Shown piece after piece: positions 9,101 to 17,707 of a DNA stretch of 64,000 nt. The position numbers were made by a program, and so were the translations under genes. Position 1 is the first letter of the stretch; every line of letters begins with the position of its first letter. The notes under the pieces are model-generated. The model did no database searches and had not been told where the DNA came from. It worked only from the letters and a program-made list of their open reading frames with translations. Location of the stretch: positions 7,460 to 71,459 of the forward strand of contig CAZPPS010000011.1 in assembly GCA_964588495.1 (NCBI GenBank). The letters run 5' to 3'. The DNA comes from CAVPKN01 sp964588495. Its GTDB lineage: Bacteria > Chlamydiota > Chlamydiia > Chlamydiales > JAAKFR01.

Positions 9101-10500
9101 AGATTAAAAGCATCTGTATTTCTTCAAAAGAAGATGTGGCGGCTTTTGCGTCCGACACTAAAGTGATCTATGCAGACATCGAAAAAATCGACAGGATCGT
9201 TATAGATCTCATGCTCGATCTTCTGCAAAATAAGGCAAGTGCCAAGCAGATCGAATTTCTGAAGGTCTTTTATGGATTGCCGGGGGAGGAAATCCGGATT
9301 ATTTTAGATGAATTTGACTTGCTTCTGATTGACTTGGAAGCAAAAAACAATGCCGTAAAGCAAATACCCAACACGGTGCTAAGTGTTGAGGATGTCAAAA
9401 AATATTCGAAATATTGGCCATACTTGCAGGAAGCCGCTGCGAAATACAAACCAAGTAATGCTGACTTCGGCACCAACAAAATGAATCAAGCGACTGGAAA
9501 AGAGGTTAATGAGGTTGGAGTTTTTAACGGCTCAAGTTTCTATCTTCCCCTCTCTGTGATGCGTCTTTCAAAGATGATTGCTCGGGCCAAGCGGGTGATC
9601 GGATTGTCAGGAACCACTGATGAGGACGAGGTCAGTAAGATGAAACTCAATAACCCCCGTTATTTTGAGATCCCCTCTTCACAGAACCCTAAAGTTTTTG
9701 GCACGAAAATAGAAGAAACGACAGGAAAGCCGCTGACAGATGAGGTCTGTATCAGATGCCATCAAAAAATCGCATTTTCAACACCTAAAGTAGATAACGA
9801 TGTCTTTCTTATCGAAGAGTCATATGTGAATGCGTATTGTCAGGCGATTATCGCAGATATTAGGGCAAGAAAACATGACTCGCCTGACTATCAACGCCCC
9901 ATCCTGATTTTTGGAGATCCCACTTACACATATAAAACAACACGCGACGGAAACAAAAAGAAATTGTGGGATACATTAGCTGCGGCCATTCAACGCTCCT
10001 ATAACTTAAACGAGATGAACTACGATGTCTCTGATAGCTGGCTGCAAACAATTGCCCGTAAAGATGCTGTGACACTCGCTCCGATCAAATATGGACGTGG
10101 GGCCGACATCAGAGTGAGTGCAGAGATTAAAGAGGGACTTCATGTCATCCTGGCAACGCCTGTCATTCACAAAAGGGTGCGCGATCAATTGATCGGGCGC
10201 ACAGGAAGAATGGGACGGCAGGGCTCCTGGTCAGCGTTTACAATGGGGCCTTTGATTGCTCCTGAGCCTCCTTCGAGTGACAAAAGCCCTGAATATTTGG
10301 ATGCTCTCCATGATCTCACCAAAGGTTTCATCGAAAAAATGACAACGAAGCATGACTGGGAGCTTGCTAAAAAGTGGCCCATGTTTTTAGGGCAAGCCCG
10401 TGATGGCGGCTTTTTCTCCAAAATAAACCGCGCTCATGCCATTGAGCTTTGCGGGGAAGCCTATGTAAAAGCAATCAAACCTGAGCACCTCTCATCATAA
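6148..10500 (+). CDS. giant SecA-like DEAD-type ATPase, 1450 aa
   Basis: The C-terminal third carries a SecA-type helicase core: Walker A GTGQGKS at 932-938, a DEFD box at about 1054 (SecA has DEVD), GLSGTT at about 1152 (SecA GMTGT) and GRTGRMGRQG at about 1350 (SecA GRSGRQGD). It is not the housekeeping SecA: the preprotein cross-linking pattern and the C-terminal zinc-binding tail are absent, and about 900 mostly helical residues precede the core. AGGG stands just before the ATG. The next gene starts one base after this stop, so the two are co-transcribed. Related large SecA-like proteins occur in environmental chlamydiae; their function is unknown. A role with the downstream Gly-rich protein is likely from context only. 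Confidence 0.8.
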   Translation: MLNVTRTLYSYKINLKNSSEEDARKTVTSLKTAFAENTFGYAQIVCKQSKEYRPKWKVLVWTTQPLDKSQCAAKLKDPSKVECKPKLEIDPLEKAFIVLIESIRKSPDQLTDPDRFLRRLNKIIIQLYQADNWPLKDTTSADVQNELVQFVECINQGQLSKSNEKQYTNYVTAFFKQLYLHNALISPLSSKIITSGEKFHPQGAKLYEKINNLTDIGVELILDEKSTADEILAFSRAFAFYAYADVADLRVAQKLQKVGQKGGQLLVPNVVQEPKQFEQRIARLALLLSDHDLKHNSDRLLRFTLDLMQLMVDHFTNKVPLRDKSIVSLVSCFQILVRDNLWIEYMESSKRHDSKIPELAAQLLSEPKTWQAAADLIVFLGNREFFNAVVASKLFPNCSLDEKQLNYLFLNLNQKLKKDGFKSITKKIYLDFLDTLVKGNKLHFLKSYVAVDKPDYFLKSYASNQDQLNAMIGELLEDLRVNLVGLDFSFMQDVSLSLEIFFSNPAYRILRNQELSWDQQIGHVVVKLFTRFGANPVKDLDMLYRMIQPFLKDLHDSYQPFSKIALSKIGEFAHSNVDADGDFVEISHWLKEVQVIYNTLKISALRCMPLQWQQIKNNGSESLMNRLCLHENTLYQFTFKDDGLVLSSLSGDSSRSVNTNASFVVSGILGTIEENLKNNLQRVADINAFSFFIESWLFYNAGKETLSDVTKLVDMIFVKMQETKDSVSFEQRTRILAELLNGISAHCKELISPSAEQLKKASSASLQQNLKEQLPLVKVPDFTPEEVNEYPKLIASNSVDDRLKARKILIFAEVRSIIAKSSLELLAGVIKDIESVMQRKDDELAYSKQEFVDGFWKSSRNTSNLHTSEQPKLFNDKSNNLLMIKEETMQNYGEYLQKQVPPINFILPNQAIAMSLCTGEFFQNASLLLKMGTGQGKSLVIAMSALHEAKKIANNPHGRVFVFTSYDHLAVRDHALAKQFFEKDKIKSICISSKEDVAAFASDTKVIYADIEKIDRIVIDLMLDLLQNKASAKQIEFLKVFYGLPGEEIRIILDEFDLLLIDLEAKNNAVKQIPNTVLSVEDVKKYSKYWPYLQEAAAKYKPSNADFGTNKMNQATGKEVNEVGVFNGSSFYLPLSVMRLSKMIARAKRVIGLSGTTDEDEVSKMKLNNPRYFEIPSSQNPKVFGTKIEETTGKPLTDEVCIRCHQKIAFSTPKVDNDVFLIEESYVNAYCQAIIADIRARKHDSPDYQRPILIFGDPTYTYKTTRDGNKKKLWDTLAAAIQRSYNLNEMNYDVSDSWLQTIARKDAVTLAPIKYGRGADIRVSAEIKEGLHVILATPVIHKRVRDQLIGRTGRMGRQGSWSAFTMGPLIAPEPPSSDKSPEYLDALHDLTKGFIEKMTTKHDWELAKKWPMFLGQARDGGFFSKINRAHAIELCGEAYVKAIKPEHLSS

Positions 10501-10501
10501 A

Positions 10502-13500
10502 ATGTTTGTTAAAAGACACTTAGAACAGGTCTCGCTTACTCCTCCTGTCTCGGAAACTCGCAAGACGATTGAGGTGAGACGCCCTAGTAAACAGGGGCTG
10601 ATCCCCCCTGTTGCTGTTTCTGTGATTCAGGCTCAATCTCAGGGGGCTTCCCTTTCGATTTTGGAGGCCCCGAAAGTTACGGTAATCCCCTCGACGATTG
10701 CTTCACCAAATGTTAAACTAGAGCTTCTACTTCCGCAGATATCCTCCAACCAGTTCTCTCAACCGGTGGGATGTGTGACCATCACCCTTGATGTGCCTGT
10801 TCTTCAAAATAGAGTCTCTCCTCAAGCCTTGACCGTCCAGAAAGGTGAGCTAGTTTCCCCTCAAATTTTGCCGATATTGCCCGCAATTCAGAATAAAGTG
10901 TCTCAGCACGGGCTTGACGCCATTATTTTGGAACCGAGCCGACCTCCTATCCAAGAAAAGCCGACTCAAGTTTCACTTCAACCTGTTGATGCTAAATCGA
11001 ATTCGCCTCTTGTTCAAAAAAGGCCCTGCCAAATCATCCTTAAATCTGTCGTTTGGGTGCAGCTTGGGCCCTTGACTCAAAAAAAAGTGCCTTTTTTAAC
11101 GCTTGGAATTGTCCTTTGTGAACCAAGTTACGCTCCTCGTATTAGAAAGCCGCGGCTTATAAATGGTAAAAAGCCCCCTTATAATCCCCATCCAGTGATG
11201 GAGGATTTTAAGTTGTATGCAAAAAAGCACTCTTACGCGGAGATTTTTGCAATTGCGCTGCGGCAGGGCTCTTTGGGAGATATCCGGATGCTCAAAAAGC
11301 GGCATCTTTTAGAGCGCAGTTATCAAAAAATCCAGGACCTCAAACAGTTAGAAGAAGGCCATCTTCATTTACCCAAATCTAAAGGCTTTAAAGATTGGTT
11401 GGAGATTGATCAGGAGCAGATTAATTTACTGATCGTTTTATTGCTTCAATACTGCAAGGGAGAAAGAAAAGAGTCGTTGAAGATCCAAAGAAGGATGCTA
11501 GCTTATCTGCAGGGGTTTTTGAATGAGGAAAAAAACATCCCTTCTCAAAAAAAGCTATGGGTCTTGGAGAAGGCTCTTGAGGATTTAAGCATGGCTATAT
11601 CGCTGGCGCGATTAGGAAATGGAAGTCATGTCCTCGAAAAGGCTTTGCAGTTTATCGAAGCCAAACTTGTTGAGAGATATCTCAACCTAGACCTGCTTGT
11701 CCCCTTGATTGACGCTCAGATTGTCGCAATAGAAGAGAGTGTCGTTCTAAAAAGATATACGAGAGCACTTGTTTTTTGCTGCGGCGCACTTTCTGATTGT
11801 GAAAGAGTGGAACACAATCCAAAAATTGAGGAAAAAAAACGGAAGCTTTTGATTACAAAAGCGTTTCTTTACCGCTCTTTAGGTTTGACACATTGCCACA
11901 TGGAAGCTTTAAAGCAGGCAATCGCATTTGGCAAGCAAACAAACCCGGGTTATGTCAATCACTCCCTTCATAGAGCCTTGGGGCTGGCATTTAAAAGTTT
12001 AAATCAAAGGGAGGAAGCTGAAGAGCAATTTGCAATCGCTAACTCAAAACGAAAAAAATTTAGGCAAAAGGGGGTTAAACTCCTTCCACAGCTCCCCTCT
12101 TATCAAGAGAAAAACGAGATTTTGAAAGACTTTCAAAAAGAGGAAATTCTCAAAGAATGTTCTAAGCTCCTCAAAATGAGTGAAACAATTCCCCCTTTAT
12201 GGGAAATATTTGCGGCCCAAGTAGGCAAAGCAACGACTCTTTCTCAAGTGTGTGAAGCCCTTTTTTCTTGTTACTTTCCCATAGGGCAAGCAGAGGTCAC
12301 CTATTTTCTCAAAATTCTAAGGTTTTCCAATATTCCTTTGAATAATGTTGCCGAACTCGAGGAGATTAAAGGCTATGTGCTCAAAGCCGTGGATCTGTGG
12401 CTGGAAAAAGTGAAGAACAAAAAAGAGGGCGTGATCCAAAAGCTTGAGGAAATTCAAAAGTCTATGGAGCGGTTGGACGCTTTTTGCGGATTCAAGGTCC
12501 ACCTTGCTAAGAAATTGAGGGAAGGGAAACGTGTGATCCCAATCAGCAGCATCCGCCCCAAAATCCAAAAATTGATTGATTCCATGAAGCTGAATTCTCT
12601 TACCCCAAAGCAAATCACGGAAGGATTGTCGGAGATCATTGAACTGAACTACGACCACGAGCTCCTCGAAATCATCAATGATGAAGTTGTAGAGGTCTTA
12701 CAAAGAGCGTTGGAAACAGATTTCAAAATTTCGAAAATCGAAGGCACGGTCCTCCAATTTACTGGCAAAAACATCTTTTTGAGCCAGATCAAAGAAAGAA
12801 TCAATTTCTGGCTAAAACAAGATAGCTCCGTACAAGATATTCACATTCTTGGAACCAATGTTTACATCAATTGCGACTTGGTTCTACCAGGGATCAACGT
12901 GGCATTTGGGGGAGAATATGGGGAATTTATCACGCTCAGCGGTCCCCTTACCATTGATCTTTCGGGAAGAGCTGGCAAAGCTGCCGATCTCAAGATTGGC
13001 AAAGCGCCCAACGGCACCTATCCTTGTGGACGTGGGGAAAATGGGAATCCAGGAAATGATGGATATGGAGGGCAATGCGGTGGCGATTTGTGTTTGAACT
13101 TTAAAGAACCTCCGATCGTGGGTTTTGAGAGCTCGGTGGTTAAAAGCATCTATTTGTCGGGAGGAAATGGCGGGGTTGGCAGCAATGGACAGGCGGGAGG
13201 CAATGGTGCTGAAGGCGTTAAAGGAAGTGACGGAAGGCAATCCATTGAAAAAGGTGATGCGGCCAATTCTTACGGTGCTTTTGTCGATATTAGGCCAGGT
13301 GGTAAGGGAGCGCGTGCCGGAGATGGAGGCAGAGGTGGAGATTGTGGCCTTGGCGGTAGCGGGGGCAAGCAAGGGAGATTTCTCTCTATCCCCTTCAAAC
13401 ACACGGTTCCCATTTGCATAGAAAGGGGAAAAAACGGGGGTGATGGAGAACCAGGGTGTGGGGGTCAGAAAGGACAAGGGAAACCCGATGGACTCGATTA

Positions 13501-14326
13501 TATCCTTCTCAAAGGCGGAGCTTTCTCAAAATATACGACAATCAGTGGCTACGGTTTATATATCGTCGACGGAGAAAAACAATATACAAAAGAAGGGTGG
13601 AAAGAAGCTTTTACAGCCGAGCAATCGGCAACCCGAAACAATGGAAATGATGGGGCAACCGGTGGCCGAGCAGACCAAATTGCGCGCCAACGCAAGGAGA
13701 CGGAGAAAAAAGACCTAAAAGAGGATCTTTTTAAGGCTAATCTTGCAAAATACATCCAGGAATCTGGTCAACCTATACCTTATGCCTCGCCTGAGGTCCT
13801 GGAACGAAAAGCGCGCCTCCTTGAGCAGCAAAAGATTTTAGAAGAGCGTTTGAGCAAGCTTCAGGAAAAAATCAAAAAAATTGAAATTGTGCACAAAACA
13901 ACTTCGGCCCTTTTAGAACCCACTCCAAAACCATCTATTTGCACAAAATTTTCAAAAAAAGCGAATCCAAAGGTCATTTCCTCAACAACGAACCTCATGC
14001 ACCTCCGAATCCTTAAATTTCTTAAAAAGGACAACTTATTTTTCCACCTGACAATCCGTCCTCTCACCCAGCTAGAGAGGGAAAAGAAGCAGAGATGGTT
14101 TCAGGGAAGGCTCAATCAGATGATTGAGTCCATAGCGCGCCATCATTACAAAATCAAACACCACGAAGATCTTTCCCCGAAGGCAATCAGCGCACTCCAA
14201 TCTTTTGCTCATGAAATCATAGTAGCTAGTGCCAAACTTCAAGACAAAAACACCTTCCGCGAATTCTTCCGCTCACGAAGAACTTTCCTGGAGTGCGGCA
14301 AGTCTTCGCCGCTTTTCAATGGGTAA
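10502..14326 (+). CDS. large repeat / Gly-rich protein in operon with SecA-like ATPase, 1274 aa
   Basis: This gene starts one base after the stop of the SecA-like gene. The first 210 residues are built of degenerate 25-35-residue units of the form P-x-x-Q-x-(K/N)-x-x-x-x-x-x-L (e.g. PPIQEKPTQVSLQPV, SPLVQKRPCQIILKSV). Residues of about 230-800 are helical and partly TPR-like. Residues of about 816-993 are strongly Gly/Asn/Asp-rich and collagen-like (GGNGGVGSNGQAGGNG, GGRGGDCGLGGSGG) with several Cys. The C-terminus holds a coiled coil (LEQQKILEERLSKLQEKIKK). There is no signal peptide. I do not know the function. The Gly-rich block suggests a structural or binding surface; the operon suggests action with the ATPase. 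Confidence 0.75.
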   Translation: MFVKRHLEQVSLTPPVSETRKTIEVRRPSKQGLIPPVAVSVIQAQSQGASLSILEAPKVTVIPSTIASPNVKLELLLPQISSNQFSQPVGCVTITLDVPVLQNRVSPQALTVQKGELVSPQILPILPAIQNKVSQHGLDAIILEPSRPPIQEKPTQVSLQPVDAKSNSPLVQKRPCQIILKSVVWVQLGPLTQKKVPFLTLGIVLCEPSYAPRIRKPRLINGKKPPYNPHPVMEDFKLYAKKHSYAEIFAIALRQGSLGDIRMLKKRHLLERSYQKIQDLKQLEEGHLHLPKSKGFKDWLEIDQEQINLLIVLLLQYCKGERKESLKIQRRMLAYLQGFLNEEKNIPSQKKLWVLEKALEDLSMAISLARLGNGSHVLEKALQFIEAKLVERYLNLDLLVPLIDAQIVAIEESVVLKRYTRALVFCCGALSDCERVEHNPKIEEKKRKLLITKAFLYRSLGLTHCHMEALKQAIAFGKQTNPGYVNHSLHRALGLAFKSLNQREEAEEQFAIANSKRKKFRQKGVKLLPQLPSYQEKNEILKDFQKEEILKECSKLLKMSETIPPLWEIFAAQVGKATTLSQVCEALFSCYFPIGQAEVTYFLKILRFSNIPLNNVAELEEIKGYVLKAVDLWLEKVKNKKEGVIQKLEEIQKSMERLDAFCGFKVHLAKKLREGKRVIPISSIRPKIQKLIDSMKLNSLTPKQITEGLSEIIELNYDHELLEIINDEVVEVLQRALETDFKISKIEGTVLQFTGKNIFLSQIKERINFWLKQDSSVQDIHILGTNVYINCDLVLPGINVAFGGEYGEFITLSGPLTIDLSGRAGKAADLKIGKAPNGTYPCGRGENGNPGNDGYGGQCGGDLCLNFKEPPIVGFESSVVKSIYLSGGNGGVGSNGQAGGNGAEGVKGSDGRQSIEKGDAANSYGAFVDIRPGGKGARAGDGGRGGDCGLGGSGGKQGRFLSIPFKHTVPICIERGKNGGDGEPGCGGQKGQGKPDGLDYILLKGGAFSKYTTISGYGLYIVDGEKQYTKEGWKEAFTAEQSATRNNGNDGATGGRADQIARQRKETEKKDLKEDLFKANLAKYIQESGQPIPYASPEVLERKARLLEQQKILEERLSKLQEKIKKIEIVHKTTSALLEPTPKPSICTKFSKKANPKVISSTTNLMHLRILKFLKKDNLFFHLTIRPLTQLEREKKQRWFQGRLNQMIESIARHHYKIKHHEDLSPKAISALQSFAHEIIVASAKLQDKNTFREFFRSRRTFLECGKSSPLFNG

Positions 14327-14370
14327 TACTGAGTTTTGGGTTGTTTTCCATAATCAGCGGGGTTTTCTGA

Positions 14371-14586
14371 GCCAGTCTTGCGATTTTTTGCGAAGATCAT
14401 AATCAAAGACGCCATTTTGGAACAGAAAACCGGGTTTGTGAAGCATACGGAAATTTTTTAGATGGAAACATCGACACATCCCAAATGGATCAAAGGCATC
14501 AATCTTACTTGGGAATCCTCTCTCATGCAAATCAGTGTCAGCTATCCCAGGCTCTCAAAAACTCGTATTGGGTAAGAACAAAATAG
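14371..14586 (+). pseudogene. 3' remnant of a reverse transcriptase gene (copy 1)
   Basis: A frame open from 14371 to TAG at 14584-14586 gives RRHFGTENRVCEAYGNFLDG and then QMDQRHQSYLGILSHANQ ... LSQALKNSYWVRTK. The SYLG-x-x-x-HA-x-x-x-x-L ending is typical of the C-terminus of group-II-intron-like and DGR reverse transcriptases. A second copy at 62916-63062 matches it over 48 residues, with many synonymous differences, so this was once coding. The catalytic domain is absent and a TGA at 14368-14370 closes the frame. Sequence from the neighbouring gene end (14327) to 14370 shows nothing else. Confidence 0.6.
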
Positions 14587-14653
14587 CACCTAGGTATCCA
14601 AGTACCAAGTGCCAAAATCCAAATCAAGTGCCAAGTTATCCAGGACCAATGGC

Positions 14654-14740
14654 CTAGAACTTCCGCACAACAACACCGACCCCGCCGTCGTCGAACATGC
14701 ACGTGCGCAAAGCGTTAGACTGAATTAATAGTGCACGTAC
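14654..14740 (-). pseudogene. 3' remnant of an F-box gene facing the reverse transcriptase remnant
   Basis: A minus-strand frame ends at TAG (14654-14656) with FDDGGVGVVVRKF. It lines up with the end GAGVALRKC of the F-box protein at 63131-63985. Flanking bases (GCGGAAGT before the stop, GGCCATTGG after it) are the same in both copies. Upstream the frame soon becomes meaningless, so only the tip of the gene remains. It is unusually GC-rich like the other copy. The 67 bp between this stop and the reverse-transcriptase stop holds CCAAGTGCCAA-type short repeats. I see no gene in 14741-14828. Confidence 0.5.
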
Positions 14741-14828
14741 GGATCCGCGCGGGGGTGTTGGGTAACTGACATCCCTACCGCAACCACATAGTCCATTGGA
14801 TTTTGCCCCTTGGTGCTTATAATTGATT

Positions 14829-17330
14829 TTATGTTATTAAGGAGGTGAGATCGGAGGGGCATCGTACCCCCTCAGGCTTCAAAAAACATAACATAAAAAT
14901 AATAGCGCCATAATTCTTGTTTCTTGCAAGATTGTTTAGAATCTTTTTCAGGAAATCCTGATTTTTAAACATAAGTGTCTGGCACAAGTTGATTTTGCGG
15001 TTCCGCAAAATCCCTAAAAATGCCAGCAATCCCTCTTCAGTTATTTGGGGGAGTAGCAATAGGTAATCAATGATTGTGGCCCCAGTATCATCATCAGGAT
15101 TTGCTACTATCTGAACCTCAAAATATGAGACCAGAATTTCCATTTCTTTAACAGAAGCTGTAGCTATAGCCACTTGCAGTGCACAGCTAAGTACTGCCTG
15201 CGATATCGGACTGATTTTTTTAAAATATGTACAAATTTCTAAAGTAATTCCGGGTGTATCATGTAAGCTGGCCAACCAGAAAAGTACATCAGGATCGATC
15301 TTCTGCGGGATGGGCAATAGAGATTTAAGGGTGACTTGGGGTCTTTCAGGAATTGTTTTCGTATGTGTCATAGCCCTCCGAAGTTCTTTCAAATATCTGA
15401 TATCTCGTTCCAGTGCTTTTCTTCGAATTTCGACAGGCGGGGTAATTATGATATTTTTAAAATCAGCAGCTAAAGCAAATTTACTGAGATCTAAGTTGAA
15501 TTCATTTTGTTTGAAGAGTTCACTTGGCTTCCAGTCAGAAGAAAACTCGCTGATATAGAGTCCTAAAGGCCTTACTTTTACTGCTAACCAGCTAAGACAG
15601 TTATGGGGCTCTACAATTTCTACCCATTTACCATTGTCTTCCTCAAGCACAACCCTATGACTGATAAGTTCCTCATATGCATCGTTTTTAACATTGTTTT
15701 CGTGATAGCGCTTGCCGGGATTATTACTTTCAATCCATCGATGTTTTCTTGATTTATCGATTAGCAGCACCGAATAGTAGGGAATGCTTGCATTTTTTGG
15801 CTCCGTTTTTTCGGCAATCACTTGAGATTCACTCTTAAGGAGTTGACTGATTTGCTCTTCAACCACTTTCTTGGTAGCAAGCAATTTCTTCTCAGACGCA
15901 ATTTCTTTCTCTATTTGTCTCGCCGCCGCCGTCTCATTTCCTCCACTACCGAGCGTAAAAAGAATCTTTCTCAATTTTCTTGAGTATTCAATGTCCCGAT
16001 CATCCCATATTAATGTGTCAAGTACACAAGGGGTGCATTCCAGGATATTTCTAACCATATCCTGATAGGAATCATAAGTCTTAACTTTGTGGCAAGTTGG
16101 TGAAAGAGAGTTCCCATCCCATTTAAGCAAAGCCTCCGAGCGTGATAACAGAGAAGTGACTTTGCCCTTGCTGAATCTAACGATAGGCTCCCCTTTTTCC
16201 TGTTGCTTGATTTCTCGTTTGATTGTCTCAATCATTCTTTTTACCGTTACGGGTGGGGCATGAAAAGTTTGAGATTTCTCAGAGTAGGCTACAGTGCGTT
16301 TCTCGAGCCTCACTGTTCCACCATTGTCAGCTTTTAAATCTGTAAATTTTGAAAAATAGGTTCCATTTTTTACTCCTTCAATGACAAGTCCGGCATGCCC
16401 ATACCAAGTCATGGGATTCATATTATTAACTTTCCCGGTGTTCACAAGTGTTATTGCATATGATTCATGATGTATGAAAATTTTGCTGTCAAATTTACTG
16501 CAAAAAGTTGGATATGTGAAAAAAAAATTTTTGGGCACTTCAAGGCAATCTGTATTAACTTCCAATTTTTCAATTTTAAATTCTTTTATAACAGATAATT
16601 GTGATTTTATTTTTACATTAGATATACAATTCACTTCTTCATCGTCTACGTATAAAAGAGTCGTTTGTTCAAAAGATAAAAAAGTGGTCGTTTTTGTTTT
16701 TTGATTGAATACATGCCAGATCAACTGATGATCTTTTAACAGAAGTTGTTGTGGCACGCCAAAATAAGGGTCTAAATCGGGAATCACGAAATTGAGCTCA
16801 TCGTCCTTTAGAAGCTCTACTTTATGGTCATTCCAATTCCAGCTATGGTAGATCGACAGAAAGATCACTTTCCCTTCTTTCAAGAGCGGCTGGCAGGCTT
16901 TTAAGTTTTGAATTGTTTTCTGAAGATTTTTTTTGTCTAAATCTGTGAGGGGAAAAAGTGCTCGATGGATGCGCACCCCCTCCCGATTAATCAGAAGATA
17001 TTCAAGGCTATCATTTGCTTGTAAAAGGCAAACCTCACCCTCCTCAATCTTCCAACGGTGGACTGGAAGAGTGAAGCTGACCGATTCATCTACGACAATC
17101 AATTCGCATGAAATGAGAAATTTGCTGCATTCTTCTATATCAGCATCTGGCGGTGTGGGAATCGGCCCTTGTATTTTTTTTCCATCCTCTTCAAGAACGT
17201 ATTCAAGGCAACCCTTACTTTTTATCAGAGACACTTTCCCAAAAGGAAAATGCCATTGATGCAGGCATTTGATTTCACTTTGGAGATATATGGGATCAAT
17301 ACTTGCAGCATTTATTGGACGAAGAGTCAT
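14829..17330 (-). CDS. large protein with possible permuted NlpC/LRAT-type peptidase motifs, 833 aa
   Basis: I do not recognise the full-length protein. In the middle is WYGHAGLVIEG and about 280 residues later EPHNCLSWLAVKV. A His in a hydrophobic strand followed later by an NC dipeptide is the order seen in circularly permuted papain-like folds (LRAT/NlpC-P60 type), where the Cys is the nucleophile. Between them lies a Lys/Glu-rich helical part (QIEKEIASEKKLLATKKVVE). The last 150 residues look like degenerate ankyrin-type helix pairs. There is no signal peptide or membrane segment. If correct, this is a cytosolic or type-III-secreted effector with cysteine peptidase, acyltransferase or amidase activity; this is inference. 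Confidence 0.55.
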   Translation of the reverse strand: MTLRPINAASIDPIYLQSEIKCLHQWHFPFGKVSLIKSKGCLEYVLEEDGKKIQGPIPTPPDADIEECSKFLISCELIVVDESVSFTLPVHRWKIEEGEVCLLQANDSLEYLLINREGVRIHRALFPLTDLDKKNLQKTIQNLKACQPLLKEGKVIFLSIYHSWNWNDHKVELLKDDELNFVIPDLDPYFGVPQQLLLKDHQLIWHVFNQKTKTTTFLSFEQTTLLYVDDEEVNCISNVKIKSQLSVIKEFKIEKLEVNTDCLEVPKNFFFTYPTFCSKFDSKIFIHHESYAITLVNTGKVNNMNPMTWYGHAGLVIEGVKNGTYFSKFTDLKADNGGTVRLEKRTVAYSEKSQTFHAPPVTVKRMIETIKREIKQQEKGEPIVRFSKGKVTSLLSRSEALLKWDGNSLSPTCHKVKTYDSYQDMVRNILECTPCVLDTLIWDDRDIEYSRKLRKILFTLGSGGNETAAARQIEKEIASEKKLLATKKVVEEQISQLLKSESQVIAEKTEPKNASIPYYSVLLIDKSRKHRWIESNNPGKRYHENNVKNDAYEELISHRVVLEEDNGKWVEIVEPHNCLSWLAVKVRPLGLYISEFSSDWKPSELFKQNEFNLDLSKFALAADFKNIIITPPVEIRRKALERDIRYLKELRRAMTHTKTIPERPQVTLKSLLPIPQKIDPDVLFWLASLHDTPGITLEICTYFKKISPISQAVLSCALQVAIATASVKEMEILVSYFEVQIVANPDDDTGATIIDYLLLLPQITEEGLLAFLGILRNRKINLCQTLMFKNQDFLKKILNNLARNKNYGAIIFMLCFLKPEGVRCPSDLTSLIT

Positions 17331-17462
17331 TTTGGAACCTTTTTTTAGAAAATATACCTGAATTTCGAAAAAAAATTTTCTTTTTGTTCGGACACATGAC
17401 AGATTTGGCCTTCAATTTTGAAAGCACAAGCGAAGGAAGAGCCCCGGCGCTATTATATATTA

Positions 17463-17515
17463 GACATAATGTGATCGCGCTTTCTTAAGGGGAGAAAGCG
17501 CGATCACACTATGTC
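17463..17515. repeat. long perfect-stem palindrome in the 17331-17707 intergenic region
   Basis: Two 23-bp arms (17463-17485 and 17493-17515) pair with one mismatch around a 7-base loop; the arms contain GTGATCGCGCTTTCT. No T-run follows on either strand, so it is not a classical rho-independent terminator, although it lies downstream of the oxygenase gene. The rest of this 377-bp gap holds only the dispersed repeat at 17634-17695. Confidence 0.7.
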
Positions 17516-17633
17516 TATTAATCACTATGCTAAACATATTATTTAAATGCTGATTGGATCACTAATCTAAAATGTCATGACAAATTACACCAGAGCTTTA
17601 GATTGTCATGATACCGGTGTGTTCTACTTAAAG

Positions 17634-17695
17634 AAAAAAATAGGATAAGCAAGATCGCTTAAGCGATCTTGTCTATCCCGTTCCTTTTTATCTTG
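17634..17695. repeat. dispersed palindromic repeat, copy 1 (partial)
   Basis: AGGATAAGCAAGATCGCTTAAGCGATCTTGTCTATCC is self-complementary, and its right half recurs in the copies at 34193-34337 and 48883-49020 (GCGATCTTGT-C/T-ATCC). It lies between the stop of the TauD-type gene and the promoter side of the 833-residue gene. A hairpin followed by TTCCTTTTTATCTT could end transcription of the oxygenase gene only if read from the plus strand, so its role here is unclear. Confidence 0.6.
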
Positions 17696-17707
17696 CTGAA
17701 TTTTTAA

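Noticed and set aside
12884..13477. Long antisense frame inside the Gly-rich gene
   Set aside because: Its length results from the GGN-rich codons of the real gene; the translated product is low-complexity and has no start signal.
17463..17515. Rho-independent terminator
   Set aside because: The hairpin is followed by A/T-mixed sequence, not a T-run, on either strand.
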